Notes: generated by a model not told the origin, from the sequence alone. A stretch of DNA of 64,000 bases from Callipepla californica brunnescens (GCA_023055505.1 JALIRH010000008.1:434001-498000), one strand, 5' to 3'. Shown: positions 44,366-55,520, counted from the stretch's first letter. Numbers and translations are program-made.

Positions 44366-46361
44366 GCTTTCAGCATGTTTGTTAACATCCTGTCGTAGAT
44401 ACCTCTCCTGCTGGTGATGTTCCAAACTTTCTACCTTCAGGCCAGTCCATGATCACCTTCAGGATTCCTGTATGACTGAGGTTCCCCATCCGAGCTTGCT
44501 ATGTAGTCAGTGCAATCCACTTATTGCAGGTGGCATCAGGAGCATGATGGGTAGGGGAAACCTTTCCTTTAAACATCTAGTTCAGCTCTGGCAGTCAAGG
44601 TGCTGAAGCAGCTGCGATTCAATGCCGATGCAGCCCAAACCCCATTGTATGCAGCTAAGATCTCTTTTTCAGTTGGTAGCACTCTTCTGACCCCTTGTAC
44701 GCTCTACTCCAAAATCCTAGGGGTCAGCCTCAGGTCTCTCCATAGGAGGCTCTCTGACACAAACTCCAAGTGGGACCTTTCTCCCCAGCAGCAGTGTAGA
44801 GGATGTTCTTTACATCCTGTCCCATCTGTACTGGCCCCAGGGCCACAGCACAGGCTATCCCCTGCTTAATTTGCTCAAAGGCCTGCTGCTGTTTTGGACC
44901 CCATGCAAAATTATTCTTCTTCTGCATTGCCTGATAGAGGGGGCTTACTATGAGGCCATAGTTCAGGATGTGAATTCTTCAAAACTCTACTACACACAGA
45001 AAAGACTGTGTCTCTTTCTTGCTAGTGGGTGGAGACATACTGGTGATTTTGTGTCAACGGTTTACCGGGCTGGATCGGCCCGGTTCCGTGATGATTGGTG
45101 TGGGGGACCCACGGACCCACGCCCCAGGAAAGGGGAAGGAATAAGGGAAAAGGGAAAAGGGAGATGGGCCTAGAAACAAAACAGCGGCAACGATCTGAGG
45201 AGGAAAGCTAATTTACTAAATAAGATATCAGAAAGTAAAATAACAGAATATAATACAATATAATTGGAATTGAGGCTAATGAATCAAATAAAATGAGCAA
45301 GAGAGAGAGCGTCCGATAAACCGAAGGCCTTACGCTAACGCTGAAGGCGATATGGCAGTGAGCACCCACTGCTGAGTCGATCCCGAAGGAAAGAGCGTGT
45401 CCCATGACCGCAGAGAGTTTTTATCTGTTCCCTCTGAGCGGAAAACATGTAAAAATACAAAGCATTGCAAAGTCCTCTGGGGAATGTAGTTCTTCTTCTC
45501 TTCTGAGACAGGTATACCTGGAACTATCAATGATCCATGGGGCTGGAGCATTAGCTCCCCAACTCTCAGTGCAATACATGATGTTATGATGTGGAATACC
45601 AGTACCAAAAATCATAAAACCATGACATTTTGTCAACCACATCTCGTGGGAAGTGATGATGCCCATCTTGCCATTTTATTCCTAGGAACTGAATTTCTTG
45701 GGCAGGTCCCTTCGCTTTGTTCCGCTTAATAGTAAAACCAACACCCAGACAACTTTCTATTATTTTCTCTCTCAAAAAACTCTTCTGCTGTATTGCCCCA
45801 CACAACAATGTCATCAATGTATTGGAGGTGCTCAGGTGTCCTGCCCTGTTCCAGTGTGGTTTGGGTCAACCCATGGCAAATGGTTGGGCTGTGTTTCCAC
45901 CCCTGGGGCAAACAGTACCAGGTGTACTGAACACCCTTCCAGGTAAAAGCCAACTATCGCCTGCATTTTGTGTCCAAAGGAATGGAAAAGAATGCACTGG
46001 CAATGTCAGAGGTGGCATACCACTTGGCTGTTTTCAACTCCAGGTCATCCTGGAGTTCTAACATATCTGACACAGCAGCACTCAGTGGGTGTGTGACTTC
46101 ATTCAGGCCACAATAATCTACTGTCAGCCTCCATTCTCCACTGGCTTTATGCACCGGCCATATGGGGCTGTTAAACAGTGAGTGTGTTTTGCTGATCACT
46201 CCCTGACTCTCCAGATGAAAAATTAGCTTAGGAATGGGGAGCAAAGAATCCCTGTTGGTGCGGTACTGCCATCTGTGCACTGTTTTTCTAGCAATTGGTA
46301 CCTGCTGCCCTTTTACTTTCAGTACCCCCACAACAAACGTATCTTCTGACAGGCCTGACAA
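44366..46361 (-). pseudogene. ERVL-B reverse transcriptase and connection (composite)
   Basis: The minus-strand reading has fingers (FNSPIWPVHKASGEW, VDYCGLNEVTHPLSAAV, 46361-45954), then palm LPQGWKHSP and YIDDIVVWGN (about 45953-45790), and thumb/connection near 45040-44740 (QKKNNFAWGPKQQQAFEQI). It is split by a solo LTR-C (45052-45627) exactly inside a Val-Asp-Lys stretch. Frameshifts are present but all major motifs can be followed. At about 44720 the codon corresponding to the ERVL-B stop (23489) reads Trp. Confidence 0.83.
45052..45627 (-). mobile_element. Solo LTR-C, copy 1
   Basis: 576 bases, TGTCATGGTTTTATG to GTTGACA on the minus strand, with a perfect 5-base duplication (TTTTG at 45047-45051 and 45628-45632) inside ERVL-B RT. 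It resembles the start of ERVL-B LTRs for about 80 bases. It is younger than the ERVL-B relic it interrupts. Confidence 0.92.
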
Positions 46362-46990
46362 CTCAGACAGCTGTTTAACTTTGTCTACATCTGCAGCAGC
46401 TATTCCAAAAGCCCACTGGTATCCCTTGGCATCCTTGAAATGACCCCTTCTGAGATAATCTGTACTGAGTACTCATGGAGCCCCCTGTCCAGTCACTATA
46501 GACTTCTGCCAGTCTTTACCAGTGAGGTTTATTTCTACCTCCAACACAGACAATTCCTGAGAGCCCCCAGTCACTCCAGAAATAAAAATCCATTCTGTCC
46601 CTTTATAACTGAAGGGTATTTGAGCGCACTGTTTTCCAGTGTCCACAAGTGCCTTCTATTTTTGTGGATCTGATATGCCAGGCCATTGAATCCACACAGT
46701 CCAATATACTCTGTTATCTTTTATCCACCGTGGCTTGGGGCGGGGCCCCTCTACTGGTTACCTGCAGTGACTGGAGCAATTTCATTGGTGGTTACACTGT
46801 GCCCTAATTCTCTCACCAGTGCTTGCAGTGCAGGAGTGGGTTTTTTATGCCTTTTCTTCATGTCTTTGCCATTTACACGTAAGTAACTCCACAGGGCTGC
46901 ATGTGACATGGAGTTACTGCTGTCATCTGCTTGAACAGATGCCTTTGATAGCTGAGACTTTAATCAGTTTGATCAGCTTCTTCAGCGAAT
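46362..46990 (-). pseudogene. ERVL-B protease (composite)
   Basis: Aspartic protease reading with the active-site triad at 46635-46643 (ALVDTGKQC), followed by SYKGTEWIFISGVTGGSQEL and, near the RT border, EDTFVVGVLKVKGQQVP. This part is missing from the ERVL-B copy at 22380-25776, so it is the only ERVL-B protease in the window. At least one stop is present. The 5' limit near 46990 is uncertain. Confidence 0.7.
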
Positions 46991-47004
46991 TCTTTGGATC
47001 CAGT

Positions 47005-47338
47005 TATGTGGTGGACTGTTCAGTGGGCAAGGAACTGGTCGTAAGTTTGTAGCTGGAGAGTGGTGGTCAGTGGCTCAATATCCAAGTGGAGATCAGTGAT
47101 GAGTGGTGTCCATCAAGGGTCAGGACTGGGACTGGTGCTCTTTAACATCTTCATCAATTACATCAATTGGGTTATATCCCTAGCATATTTGCAAAAGTCA
47201 ACAAGCTGTGTGGTGTGGTTGACACACCTGAAGGATGGGATACTATCCAGAAAGACATAGATAGGCTGAGCTGTGAGCCCAGGAGAACCTCATGACCTTC
47301 AACAAAGCTAAGTGTGAGGTCTTGCACCTGGGTCATGG
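47005..47338 (+). mobile_element. CR1 piece truncated at both ends
   Basis: Plus-strand CR1 RT segment (ctgttcagtgggcaaggaac, gatgagtggtgtccatcaag, gtgctctttaacatcttcat) ending abruptly at 47338 with no C-terminus or tail. It separates ERVL-B protease from ERVL-A RT sequence. Because CR1 copies normally keep the 3' end, this is a rearrangement scar. Confidence 0.8.
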
Positions 47339-47995
47339 CAAACTTCCACTGCCTGCCTCCCCATGTAAATGCAGATTGATCTTGCAATTCTTCAGCAGTA
47401 GAAATACTGAAGAATGCATTCAACAAATCCAGGACACAATGGCAGGTTTTGATTTCCTTACTGAGTGTACCCAATATTGCTTGCCTAATGGATATTAAAG
47501 AAGCAATGTTGGGTACGGCCTCATGGATGGGTGGCGTGACTTTTTCAGTTTCCTGTAATCCACCATCATTCTCCATGTTCCATCTGACTTTCGCACTGGC
47601 CATATGGGGGAATTGTATGGGCTGTGTGCAGGTCTTATAATGCCTATTTTTTCTATTTCCTGCACCATCCTTGATATTTCATCTTGTCCCCCAGGAGTCT
47701 ACACTGTCTTACATTAGTAACCTGATGCGGTTTCAGCAAACAAACAGGCTCATGTTTTACATGGCCCCTCAATATTGTCTGTATGGCCCAAATACTGATG
47801 CACCTTTGCTGAAGTCTGAACTTTCCCACAGTTTTCTGGAGAGCCAGACCCCATAAAATGTCTATGCCCAAGATGTATTCCGGGATTGGGGCAACAGACT
47901 CTTTATACTCCCGGGGTGGGAGACTCCCAACCCCCATTTTCAACCATGTTTGTGTGACTGGAATGGTCTGTCCCCCAAACCCACCACTCCACTTG
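47339..47995 (-). pseudogene. ERVL-A RT start and protease end (composite)
   Basis: Matches 3780-4440 of ERVL-A: GIDILWGLALQKTVGKF from the protease C-terminus, then RGHVKHEPVCLLKP and RT fingers. Relative to ERVL-A, about 180 bases including the protease D-T-G triad are deleted near 47990. RT is cut after the first palm segment. Confidence 0.78.
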
Positions 47996-49560
47996 TCACT
48001 CCATGAATTTAGCCAGATCGAGATCTTTTACCACAGGTGGCTCAGGCATTGTAGTCCGAGAAACCTGTGGAGGTTTTTTCCTCCTGTTTAGTACTATGAA
48101 ATCAGTTAAATTCAAGGTTGTAGTAGGTGCTTCTTGTATTATTTGTACTCCCAATTTTCTGGGAATACTCTGAAAGTTTTGATCATTTCTTAGCTGTTTC
48201 CATAATTGTAGTAAAATATGGTTGGGCTGATCATCAATTTTAGCAAATGCAACCCCAGCCCATATAAGATCATTGAACATGGTCTTCTGAGACACCTATA
48301 TGGGGCCTGATCGGGGTGTCCGTGGGGCAGTCTTCTGGGTTCTAATTGGGAAGGCCTCAACTTCCTCCACCATATGGACATTGTGCCTAGTTCTTATGTG
48401 CTCTGTTTCCCCCAGGTCAGCTACCAGTTGAGCCGCTTGTTGTACAATGCCCTCTGAAGCTACTACAGGATTTAGTATGGAGACCAGTGTCCCATAAAGT
48501 TGAGAAGGGGCCTGTTGCAATATCAGGTCTCTCATGCCTGCTATAATTTTTTCCATGTCTGCACTTTCAAACGCGTCAGAATACGTCCTCCCTCATACCT
48601 AATTCTCAAATGTACATTTGGAGGTCCTCCATAGAGGATCATAAACCACTATGAAGTGGTACATCTATTTTATTGGGCCACGTTAGATGGCATGATGCCA
48701 TCAACCAGTCTATAATAGAGTGGTTTTCATTATTATACTGGATGGCAGCATATAATCTTTGCCTAAGGGCTGGGTGTGTGTTTACAGATGCTAGCTTGGA
48801 CATTTCTGTCCCATTAACTAATTCACTTCCAGCTCCTGCATCGCATAGTCTTAGTAGCCATGATGGTATCCTTTCCCTAGGCTTTTGATGGAAGAGCTGT
48901 TCTAGGTCCATCAACTCATTTGCTGCATATGGGTGAGCTGTTACAAGCAAGTAGGTTTCAGCAGGGGGCCATTGGTCAGGAGGCACCCCTGCCAGTCTAT
49001 CTCGTACTTTATTTGTTTTCTGATTTATAATTGGCTGGATCTCAAAGGGATCCATCATAGACGGAGCTTCGAGAACCGATTTAGAGACCTTGTCCTCTGA
49101 AGAATCCAGAGGACAGTTAACTCAGGGACTTGAGTATCCTCGACTGAAATGCTTCATTGGGGCATTTAGTCCTGTTTTTGTGGATGTTAACATGCCCAAT
49201 TGCTGTTCTAATTTCTTGATACAGTCTCTTAATAGTTGGTTCTCAGATTCTGTGCTGTTATTTGTTACTTCCAGTTGGTGTAGTGCCATTACCATGAGCA
49301 AAGTCACAGCAGATGCAGCTAGCCGGTGCTCCTTTGTAATAAGTACACCCTTATCTAAACCCTGGAAATAATCCATTAAATGGTCTGGAGAAGGCAAAAC
49401 AGCCCCCATTAGCTGCAGGGGTTCCCAATTTCTGACAGTAGTGGCCAAACTGTAATAGGGTGACCCCATAATTCCCAGGATATGTCCTGGAAGCATTTGT
49501 TCTAGGGGGTGGTTACGGTCTCCCCCTTACCCTACTTGAAGATATTCCAAATGAAAGAAT
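47996..49560 (-). pseudogene. ERVL-A gag (composite, better preserved)
   Basis: Gag pieces at 49496-49122, 49058-48639, 48556-48296 and 48295-47996. The first has a heptad-like segment (ENQLLRDCIKKLEQQ). The second has YAANELMDLEQLF, HPALRQRLYAAIQYN and SIIDWLMASCHLTWPNK, giving a 139-codon open stretch. Later pieces include a short LQLWKQLRNDQ-type tail. No zinc knuckle was seen. Compared with 4561-6110 it has fewer breaks, so it is the better reference for this gag. Confidence 0.72.
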
Positions 49561-49704
49561 TATCCTAAGTATGGATCTTTGAACAAACTTAACTGCTCAA
49601 TCAGAAAAATGGCTCACCGCAGCCATATATAGTGAGACGTAGTAACCTTACCGAACTCTTTCATGAATTTTGTGTATGCAAATACACCAAGGAGAGAACC
49701 GTGC
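49561..49704 (-). other. Composite 5' leader remnant
   Basis: Sequence between gag and the solo LTR-C at 49705. No clear primer-binding site could be found, so the true 5' LTR of the composite is probably lost. Confidence 0.45.
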
Positions 49705-50279
49705 TGTCAGTGGTTTGCAGTCTGGTTTTACCCAGTACCATGATGATTGGTGCAGGAGACCCATGGGCCCACACCCCAGGGAAGAGGAATGGGGAAAGGG
49801 AAAAAGGGAGAAGGGCCTAGTAACAAAACAGCAGCAATGATCTGAGGAGGAAAGCTAATTTACTAAATAAGATATCAGAAAGCAAAATAACACAATATAA
49901 TACAAAATAATTAGAATTGAGGCTAATGAATCAAATAAAATGAGCAGGAGAGAGAGCGTCCGATAAACTGAAGGCCTTACACTAATGCTGAAGGTGGATG
50001 GCTGCGACAAACACCCACTGCTGAGCTTGATCCCAAAGGGAAGAGAGACGGTCCCATGACTGCAGACAGTTTTTATCTTTCCCTCTGAGCGGAAACACGT
50101 AAAAATGCAAAGCATCACACAGTGCTCTGAGGAATGTAGTTCTTCTCTTCTGAGACAGGCATATCCATAACTATCGATGATCCACACAGCTAGAGCATTA
50201 ACTCTTTAACTCCTAATACACTACATGATGTTACGATATGGAATATCAATAATATAACAAAAATCATAAAACCATGACA
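49705..50279 (-). mobile_element. Solo LTR-C, copy 2
   Basis: 575 bases, closely matching 45052-45627, with its own perfect 5-base duplication (CGTGC at 49700-49704 and 50280-50284). So it is an independent insertion, and not the partner of copy 1. Confidence 0.92.
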
Positions 50280-50439
50280 CGTGCCTCTTTCCATGTCCAG
50301 AAGGAGAAGAATGTAATTTTTCCCCATTTTAACAATTCCTGCTTTTTCTGTTTGTTGTTGTTGGTTGTTTTTGTTTTGTTTTCTAGTAGAAGAGATAGTA
50401 GAAAACCCCTTAATTTGGATTCGTATCAACAATACCTCC

Positions 50440-50753
50440 TGTAGGGTGAATACCCTGAAAGAATAGTACCCACAGAGAAGGTGGAATGAAGGTGGACAAT
50501 ATATTTTTGTATGGCATAAAGACAGTAAATTAGGAAGGGCTCACCTAGAACTCCACGGGGAGGGATCTCCAACAAGAGATCCTTCCCTAGTGGTGGTCAG
50601 CCCTTATTAAATGGTCTAGTAGAGGTGGAGCCAGACTCCACCCCTTCTGGTCACACAGGTGAATTGCCTTCACCTGTGCTCCCACAGCTGACTCAGTACT
50701 CACCTCAGGTGATCCATCAGTGGTTCAGGCCATGAATCAGCAGTTCTAATACA
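50440..50753 (-). mobile_element. Solo LTR of ERVL-A family, diverged
   Basis: 314 bases, TGTATTAGAACTGC to ACCCTACA on the minus strand. It shares CCTGAACCACTGAT, the gagggatctccaac block and the overall layout with 606-940. Flanking 5-mers CCTCC and CCTTC fit a target duplication with one mismatch. More diverged than 27321-27654. Confidence 0.8.
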
Positions 50754-50794
50754 CCTTCTTACACATATCTTTGTCTCAGATTCTGTGGATTTTC

Positions 50795-51010
50795 ACAAAG
50801 AGGGGGGTGAGGTGCTGACACAGGCTGCACAGAGAGGTTGCAGCTACCCCATCTCTGGAGTTTTTAAAGGCCAGGGTGGATGGGGCCCTAGGCAATCTGA
50901 TCTAGTGCTTCGATTAATGGTTGGCAACCCTGTCCTAAGCAAGGGGTATTGGAACTAGAGGACCTTTGAAGTCCTTTCCAATACATGACATTTTATGATT
51001 TTGTGATTCA
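50795..51010 (+). mobile_element. CR1-type 3' fragment
   Basis: Reads ggtgctgacacaggctgcac, then aatctgatctagtgcttcga and ggaactagaggacctttgaa. It ends ttttatgattttgtgatt, a CR1 3' end on the plus strand. Confidence 0.78.
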
Positions 51011-51076
51011 CAAAATAATTTTAGTTTTATCTTTAGCCTTTGGTTGTCTTTTGGGAAAAGTTTTGGGAAAGAGTAT

Positions 51077-51146
51077 TTATGATGTCCCACTAAGTCTACC
51101 CATTAAAGGGATTATGATTTCCCACTAAGTTGACCACTAAGGGGAT
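51077..51146 (+). repeat. Imperfect 35-base tandem repeat
   Basis: Two adjacent 35-base units (ttatgatgtcccactaagtc... and ttatgatttcccactaagtt...), about 85% alike by eye, just upstream of the hAT relic. Confidence 0.8.
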
Positions 51147-51275
51147 TAAAAGGGTAAGGACAGCATTCTGTGAGAACTGGTGTCTGTGGATCCATCATCA
51201 TCAGTGAGTTATCAGAGATTTTTAGGTGAAATTTGATTGGAAAAGGGAGAATGGCAGATATAATTCATCCTATTT

Positions 51276-51295
51276 AAAAAAAAAAAAAAAAAAAA
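51276..51295 (+). repeat. Poly-A run (A20)
   Basis: Twenty A in a row at the left edge of the transposase-like region. Confidence 0.9.
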
Positions 51296-51299
51296 GGAT

Positions 51300-52656
51300 T
51301 TTAAGAGTTCCCTTAGATCAGTTTATCTCATTAGACTGTAGCCAGACAAACTGAAAAAAATATATTAAAAGATGTTTGAAGAGTAAAGCTGGTAATTTCA
51401 AATGTTATGCTTTCAGTATAAATGAAAGTACTGATGCTACAGATGCAGCTTAACTTGCCATTTTCATTAGAGGTATTGATGACAAATAAAAAGTCCCTGA
51501 AGAAATGGCTTCTTTGATGTCATTAAAAAACACAAATAAATCTCTTGATTTTTATGAAGAGGTAAAAATTACATTACAGTGATTTTCTTTAACCTTTGTC
51601 AACCTATCTGGCATAGCTACTGATGATGCTTCAGCAATGGTTGGTAGAAAAGAGAAATGTACAAAATTAATAAGCCCAAGGGATTGAATCATCACCAATT
51701 CCAGGCATTCCCTGAAAGTATGGATGAAACTATGGGAACATCACTTATGTAACCACTTTACTTCAGAAAAGTAGAATCCTGAGGAGGTTTTATGATTTGC
51801 AAAATGAAATTGTCCTTTATGGACATAAGGAAAAACTGTGCCAGAAAATGAAAAATGGCTCACAGATTTAGCATTTTTGGTGGCTTCAACCACTAATTCA
51901 GATGAATTCAATATGCATCTTCAAGGTGAAAATAACTTAGCTGGGCTATGTTTCAAACCATAACACTGTTAAAGATGAAATCTAAATTGTGGCAAGCTCA
52001 AGTTATGGCAAATAATGGTAGGCATTTTGATACATTACCTAAACCACAGCTCAGTGAACAGAAAAAAATATGCAGCCTTGCTTTCTGTTTAGATAAAGGA
52101 ACTTGAGAATAGGTTTTAATATTGCTAAAAAAAAACCTGTCAACTTTTTGTTCCATTTTCAGTTGGCATAAATATATTACCTGCTAATTTTCAAATAGAA
52201 TGCATGGAGTTGCAATCAGATACTGAACTCAAAAATTTGACTGTCACTTTACCAGTCCTTTCTAAGCTCTAGCTTACCAAAGAACAATCACACAACCACA
52301 CGTTATTCATGTCATCATCTTTTGGCAGTACATACATTTGTGAACAACTGTTTTCAAGAATAAAGCACAGAGATTGTAAAATTTCATCAAAAATATCTGA
52401 TGAGCACCTTGAGAACTCATTAGGAATTGCAACCATCACCACTGAACCAGGGTGATGCATGAGTTCCATAAAAGCAAGGTCAGATATCTCAACAGTTCTA
52501 TGTTTTTGTTGTTCCTTTTTTCTTTTTTTTCCGTTTCAGTAAAAATAAAATATTAAAAGAGGTTTTGTTAGTTAATATATTCAATATTTTATTTGTGGCC
52601 TGAGACAGTTCCACTTCCCTCAGCACCCAAGCAAGCCATAAGGTTGACATCCATGA
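51300..52656 (+). mobile_element. Decayed hAT (Charlie-like) DNA transposon
   Basis: Conceptual reading across frames gives the hAT order. First, a catalytic-region block FKCYAFSINESTDATDAA near 51395, where the aspartate of the DESTD-type motif is changed to Asn-Glu, then LAIFIRGIDDK. Next ATDDASAMVGRKEK near 51620. Then a region with FDTLPKPQLSEQKK (52029). Last, the C-terminal dimerisation block SSFGSTYICEQLFSRI and SDEHLENSLGIATI near 52315-52445. Stops and frameshifts are frequent. The right end reads gttgacatccatg (to 52656), like a hAT terminal repeat. The left end is not resolved. It is the only DNA transposon seen here. Confidence 0.78.
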
Positions 52657-53284
52657 ATTAAACCACTGGGAGCAAGGCTATAGCTCTGAGAGGGGGGCAG
52701 CAGGAGAAGAGGATTGTCACTCAGGAGACATGTCCTGCAAAGAAAAAAGGAGATACAGTCATTTACTGTCTGTAACTCATGAAGAGGTTAGCTGTGATAT
52801 GAGAAAATCTAACATGCCTTTAAACCCCTCTGTACATATGATTCAAATTTTTTTTGTGCGTATAGTGGATTTATGAATTTTTTGGAAGATCCCTTGTGAG
52901 GACCAGGAGGTCAGAAGCGCAGCGGTTGTATGTGAATTATTTCTGCGCATTGGTATTTGGGGTTTTCTGTCCTTTGTTAGGAATCTGAGTGAGATCATTT
53001 TGGTGTGCAGTGGTTGCTGAGTTGCTATGAGAGAATTTAATACCTTGGATATATTATACTACATGTAGTATTCATGTCCAAGGTCCAGAAAAATTAACAG
53101 TATTATTGTGGGGCATTTAGTATGATGGTTTCCTGATAAACTTTCTGAGTTCAGCAAGACTGTGGTATATGTTTGAGAATTCAGGAGAAATTTTTTTCAA
53201 CAGAAAGTCTTGTTTTAGAGCACCCTGTAATCCTTTTATGATTGTTGTATAGGTTTCAGCCTAAAACCTTCTCTTAAGTGTGCA
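52657..53284. other. Gene-free stretch
   Basis: No gene or repeat family recognised between the hAT relic and the next CR1. Confidence 0.45.
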
Positions 53285-54116
53285 GTGCAGTCAATATGCA
53301 TAAGGGATGGGATGCCATCCACAGAGACCTAGACAGGCTGAGCGTGGGTGGGCTTCAATGAAGCCAAGTGCAAGGTCTTCCACCTGGATCTTAGCAATCT
53401 CCAGTATCAGTAGAAGCTAGGAGTTGTAAGGGTGGAGCACAGCCATGCTGGGAAGTACTTGCAGGTACTGGTGGATGGCAGCTAGACATGATCCAGCAGT
53501 GTGACCTCACAGCCCAGAAAGCCAACTGTATCCCGGGCTGCATTAAAAGAAGTGTGGTCAGCAGGATGAGGGAGGTGATCCTTCCCTTCTGCTCTGCACT
53601 GTGAAGCCTCACCTGGAGCACTGCTTCCAGATGTAGAGTCTTCAGTGCAGGAGAGACACAGAGCTGTTGGAGTGCATCCAGAGGAGGGCTACAGAAGTGA
53701 TCCATTAATGGAACACCTCTTCTCTGAGGACTGGCTGAGAGATGGGCCTGTTCAGTGAGGAGAGGAGAAGGCTCTGAGGTGTCCTGAAAATGATTTGTCA
53801 GTATCTAAAGAAAGGCTGTAAGAAAGGAGACTGACACATTTTGCAGGGTGTGCCATGACAAGACATGGGGAAATGGTTCCAAAGTAAAGAAGATAGATTT
53901 GGATATATGGAAGAAGTTTTTTACAATAAGAGTGGAAAGGCTCTAACACAGGTTGCCCAGGGAGATGTTAGATGCCCCATCCTTGGAGACATTCAGGGTC
54001 AGGCAGAAAGGGCTCTGAGCACCTGATGGAGCTGTAGGTGTTCCTGTTCATTGCAGGGGAGTTGGACATCTGGCCTTTAAGGGTCCCTTCCAACTCAAAT
54101 GATTCTATGATTCTAA
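53285..54116 (+). mobile_element. CR1, 0.8 kb, 3' half
   Basis: Plus-strand CR1 beginning after the RT active site (agacctagacaggctgagcg) and running to the tail (caactcaaatgattctatga). Very close in type to the copies at 41470 and 54117. Several stops. Confidence 0.87.
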
Positions 54117-54994
54117 TTGAATCATAATCTTTAATATCTTCATCAGTGACATCAACAGTGGAGTTGAGTGCACCCTCAGCAAGTTTGCTGATGACACCAC
54201 GCTGTGCAGTTCAGTCAGTGCACCACAGGGCCAGGATGACATTCAGAGGGACCTAGGCAGGCTGAGCAGTGTGCTTAGGTGAAACTCATGAGGTTCCACA
54301 AATCCAAGTACAAGGTCTTGCACCTGGGTCAAGGCAACCCTCATTACCAATACAAACTGGGGGATGAAAGGATTGAGAGCAGCCCTGTCAAAAAAGACCT
54401 GCAGGTACTGATGGATGGCAGCTGGACATGAGATAGCATTGTGTCCTCATAGCCCAGAAAGCCAACTGTATCCTGGGCTGCACCAAAAGATGTGTGATGA
54501 GCTGTGCAAGGCAGGTGATCCCACCCCTCTGCTCTGTGCTGGAGAAGCCTCACCTGGAGCACTGTGTCCATATGTGGAATCCTCATAACAGGAGAGACAC
54601 AGACCTGTTGAAGTTCATCCAGAGGAGGGCCACAAAAATGATCCGAGGGATGGAACACCTCTCCTATGAGACAGGCTGAGAGAGCTGGGGCTGTGCAGCA
54701 TGGAGAAGAGAAGGCTGCAATGTGACCTGAGAGCGGTCTGTCAGTACCTAAAGAGGAACTACAGGAAAGAAGGATCCATGTCATTGTGGGGCAAGGGAGT
54801 AAGGGGAAATGGCTTCAAGCTCAGGGTGGGTATATTTAGGTTAGACATAAGGCAAAAATTTTTTACAGTGAGGGTAGTTAGGAATTTGAACATGTTACCT
54901 AGCGGTGGTAACTTGCTGGCTTAGGTTGATGCTCTATCACTAGAGACATGTAAGGCGAGGCTGGATCAGGCCCTGGACATCGTGATCCAGCTGT
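54117..54994 (+). mobile_element. CR1 segment 1 of 2, host of the mosaic ERV
   Basis: Plus-strand CR1 from the RT (atcttcatcagtgacatcaa, tgatgacaccacgctgtgca) to ccctggacatcgtgatccag. It is interrupted at 54995 by an ERV and resumes at 60398. The bases AGCTGT (54989-54994) and AGCCAT (60398-60403) look like an aged 6-base target duplication. Confidence 0.85.
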
Positions 54995-55282
54995 TGTGGA
55001 GTCTGTTGAGAGTATATCGGTAGGCAGAGGCGGTGATCTCTTTGCCTTGGTCAGCAAAAAGCCTTGGGAGCACTGAGAAAGTAGAGACATCAAGGAACAC
55101 ACAACTATCACCTTAACAACAAGAAGTGCATGCTGACCTTATGCTGACCTTGTGTGTTGCTGATTATGCAAGCTTTTAATCATGTAGGGGAGAACTGCAA
55201 AGGTTTGGAAAGTGAAACATTCCAAGCTGTGCTTGTTGGGCTATATAAGCTGCGCTGTAACTAAATAAGGACAGACTGTGCA
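54995..55282 (+). repeat. 5' LTR of mosaic ERV
   Basis: Starts TGTGGAGTCTGTTGAGAG and matches 60114-60397 well up to the TATA box (gctatataag, about 55240-55250), more loosely after it. The end near 55282 is approximate. No convincing primer-binding site follows, which supports a rearranged junction. Confidence 0.75.
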
Positions 55283-55520
55283 TGGCATAATCACCTCTGC
55301 TGAACAAAGATGAGCAGCAGGGAGCAATGAGGAATGAAGTTAGTAAAGAGCAGAAAGCAGTATTCCAAGTAATGGAGGGATTTTTGAAAAAACAAAAAGG
55401 ATCAACGGACTCTTATGAACTGGAACACCTCCTTACATGGGTTTCATGAAACGTGGAGCAGGTGACCGAACAGGTGCCAGACCTCTTCCCCCTGACCCTC
55501 ATGATGTGTGGTAAATAAAG
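55283..55520 (+). pseudogene. Class II-like gag N-terminal scrap
   Basis: A frame starting near 55330 reads NEVSKEQKAVFQVMEGFLKK then SYELEHLLTWVS before a stop. The layout (helical, Lys/Glu-rich, ending in a Trp-Val segment) is reminiscent of betaretroviral matrix N-termini. This is a weak call based on style only. Confidence 0.4.

Larger units (their letters stand above)
42979..49704 (-). mobile_element. Composite ERVL (A gag, B pol, A tail, LTR-D)
   Basis: Read on the minus strand: ERVL-A gag (49560-47996), ERVL-A protease end and RT start (47995-47339), a both-ends-truncated CR1 piece (47338-47005), ERVL-B protease-RT-RNase H-integrase (about 46990-44045), the ERVL-A post-integrase region and polypurine tract (44044-43368), and a 3' LTR of family D. 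No matching 5' LTR-D was found. All ERV parts share one orientation and a sensible gene order. This fits either a recombinant virus lineage or repeated nested insertion and deletion. Confidence 0.75.

Noticed and set aside
45052..50279. LTR-C copies as the LTR pair of one provirus
   Set aside because: Each copy has its own perfect 5-base duplication and copy 1 interrupts an ERVL-B frame, so they are two solo LTRs.
50440..50753. LTR-A at 50440 as the 5' LTR of the composite ERVL
   Set aside because: The other end carries LTR-D, a different family, no primer site follows, and CCTCC/CCTTC flanks support an independent solo LTR.
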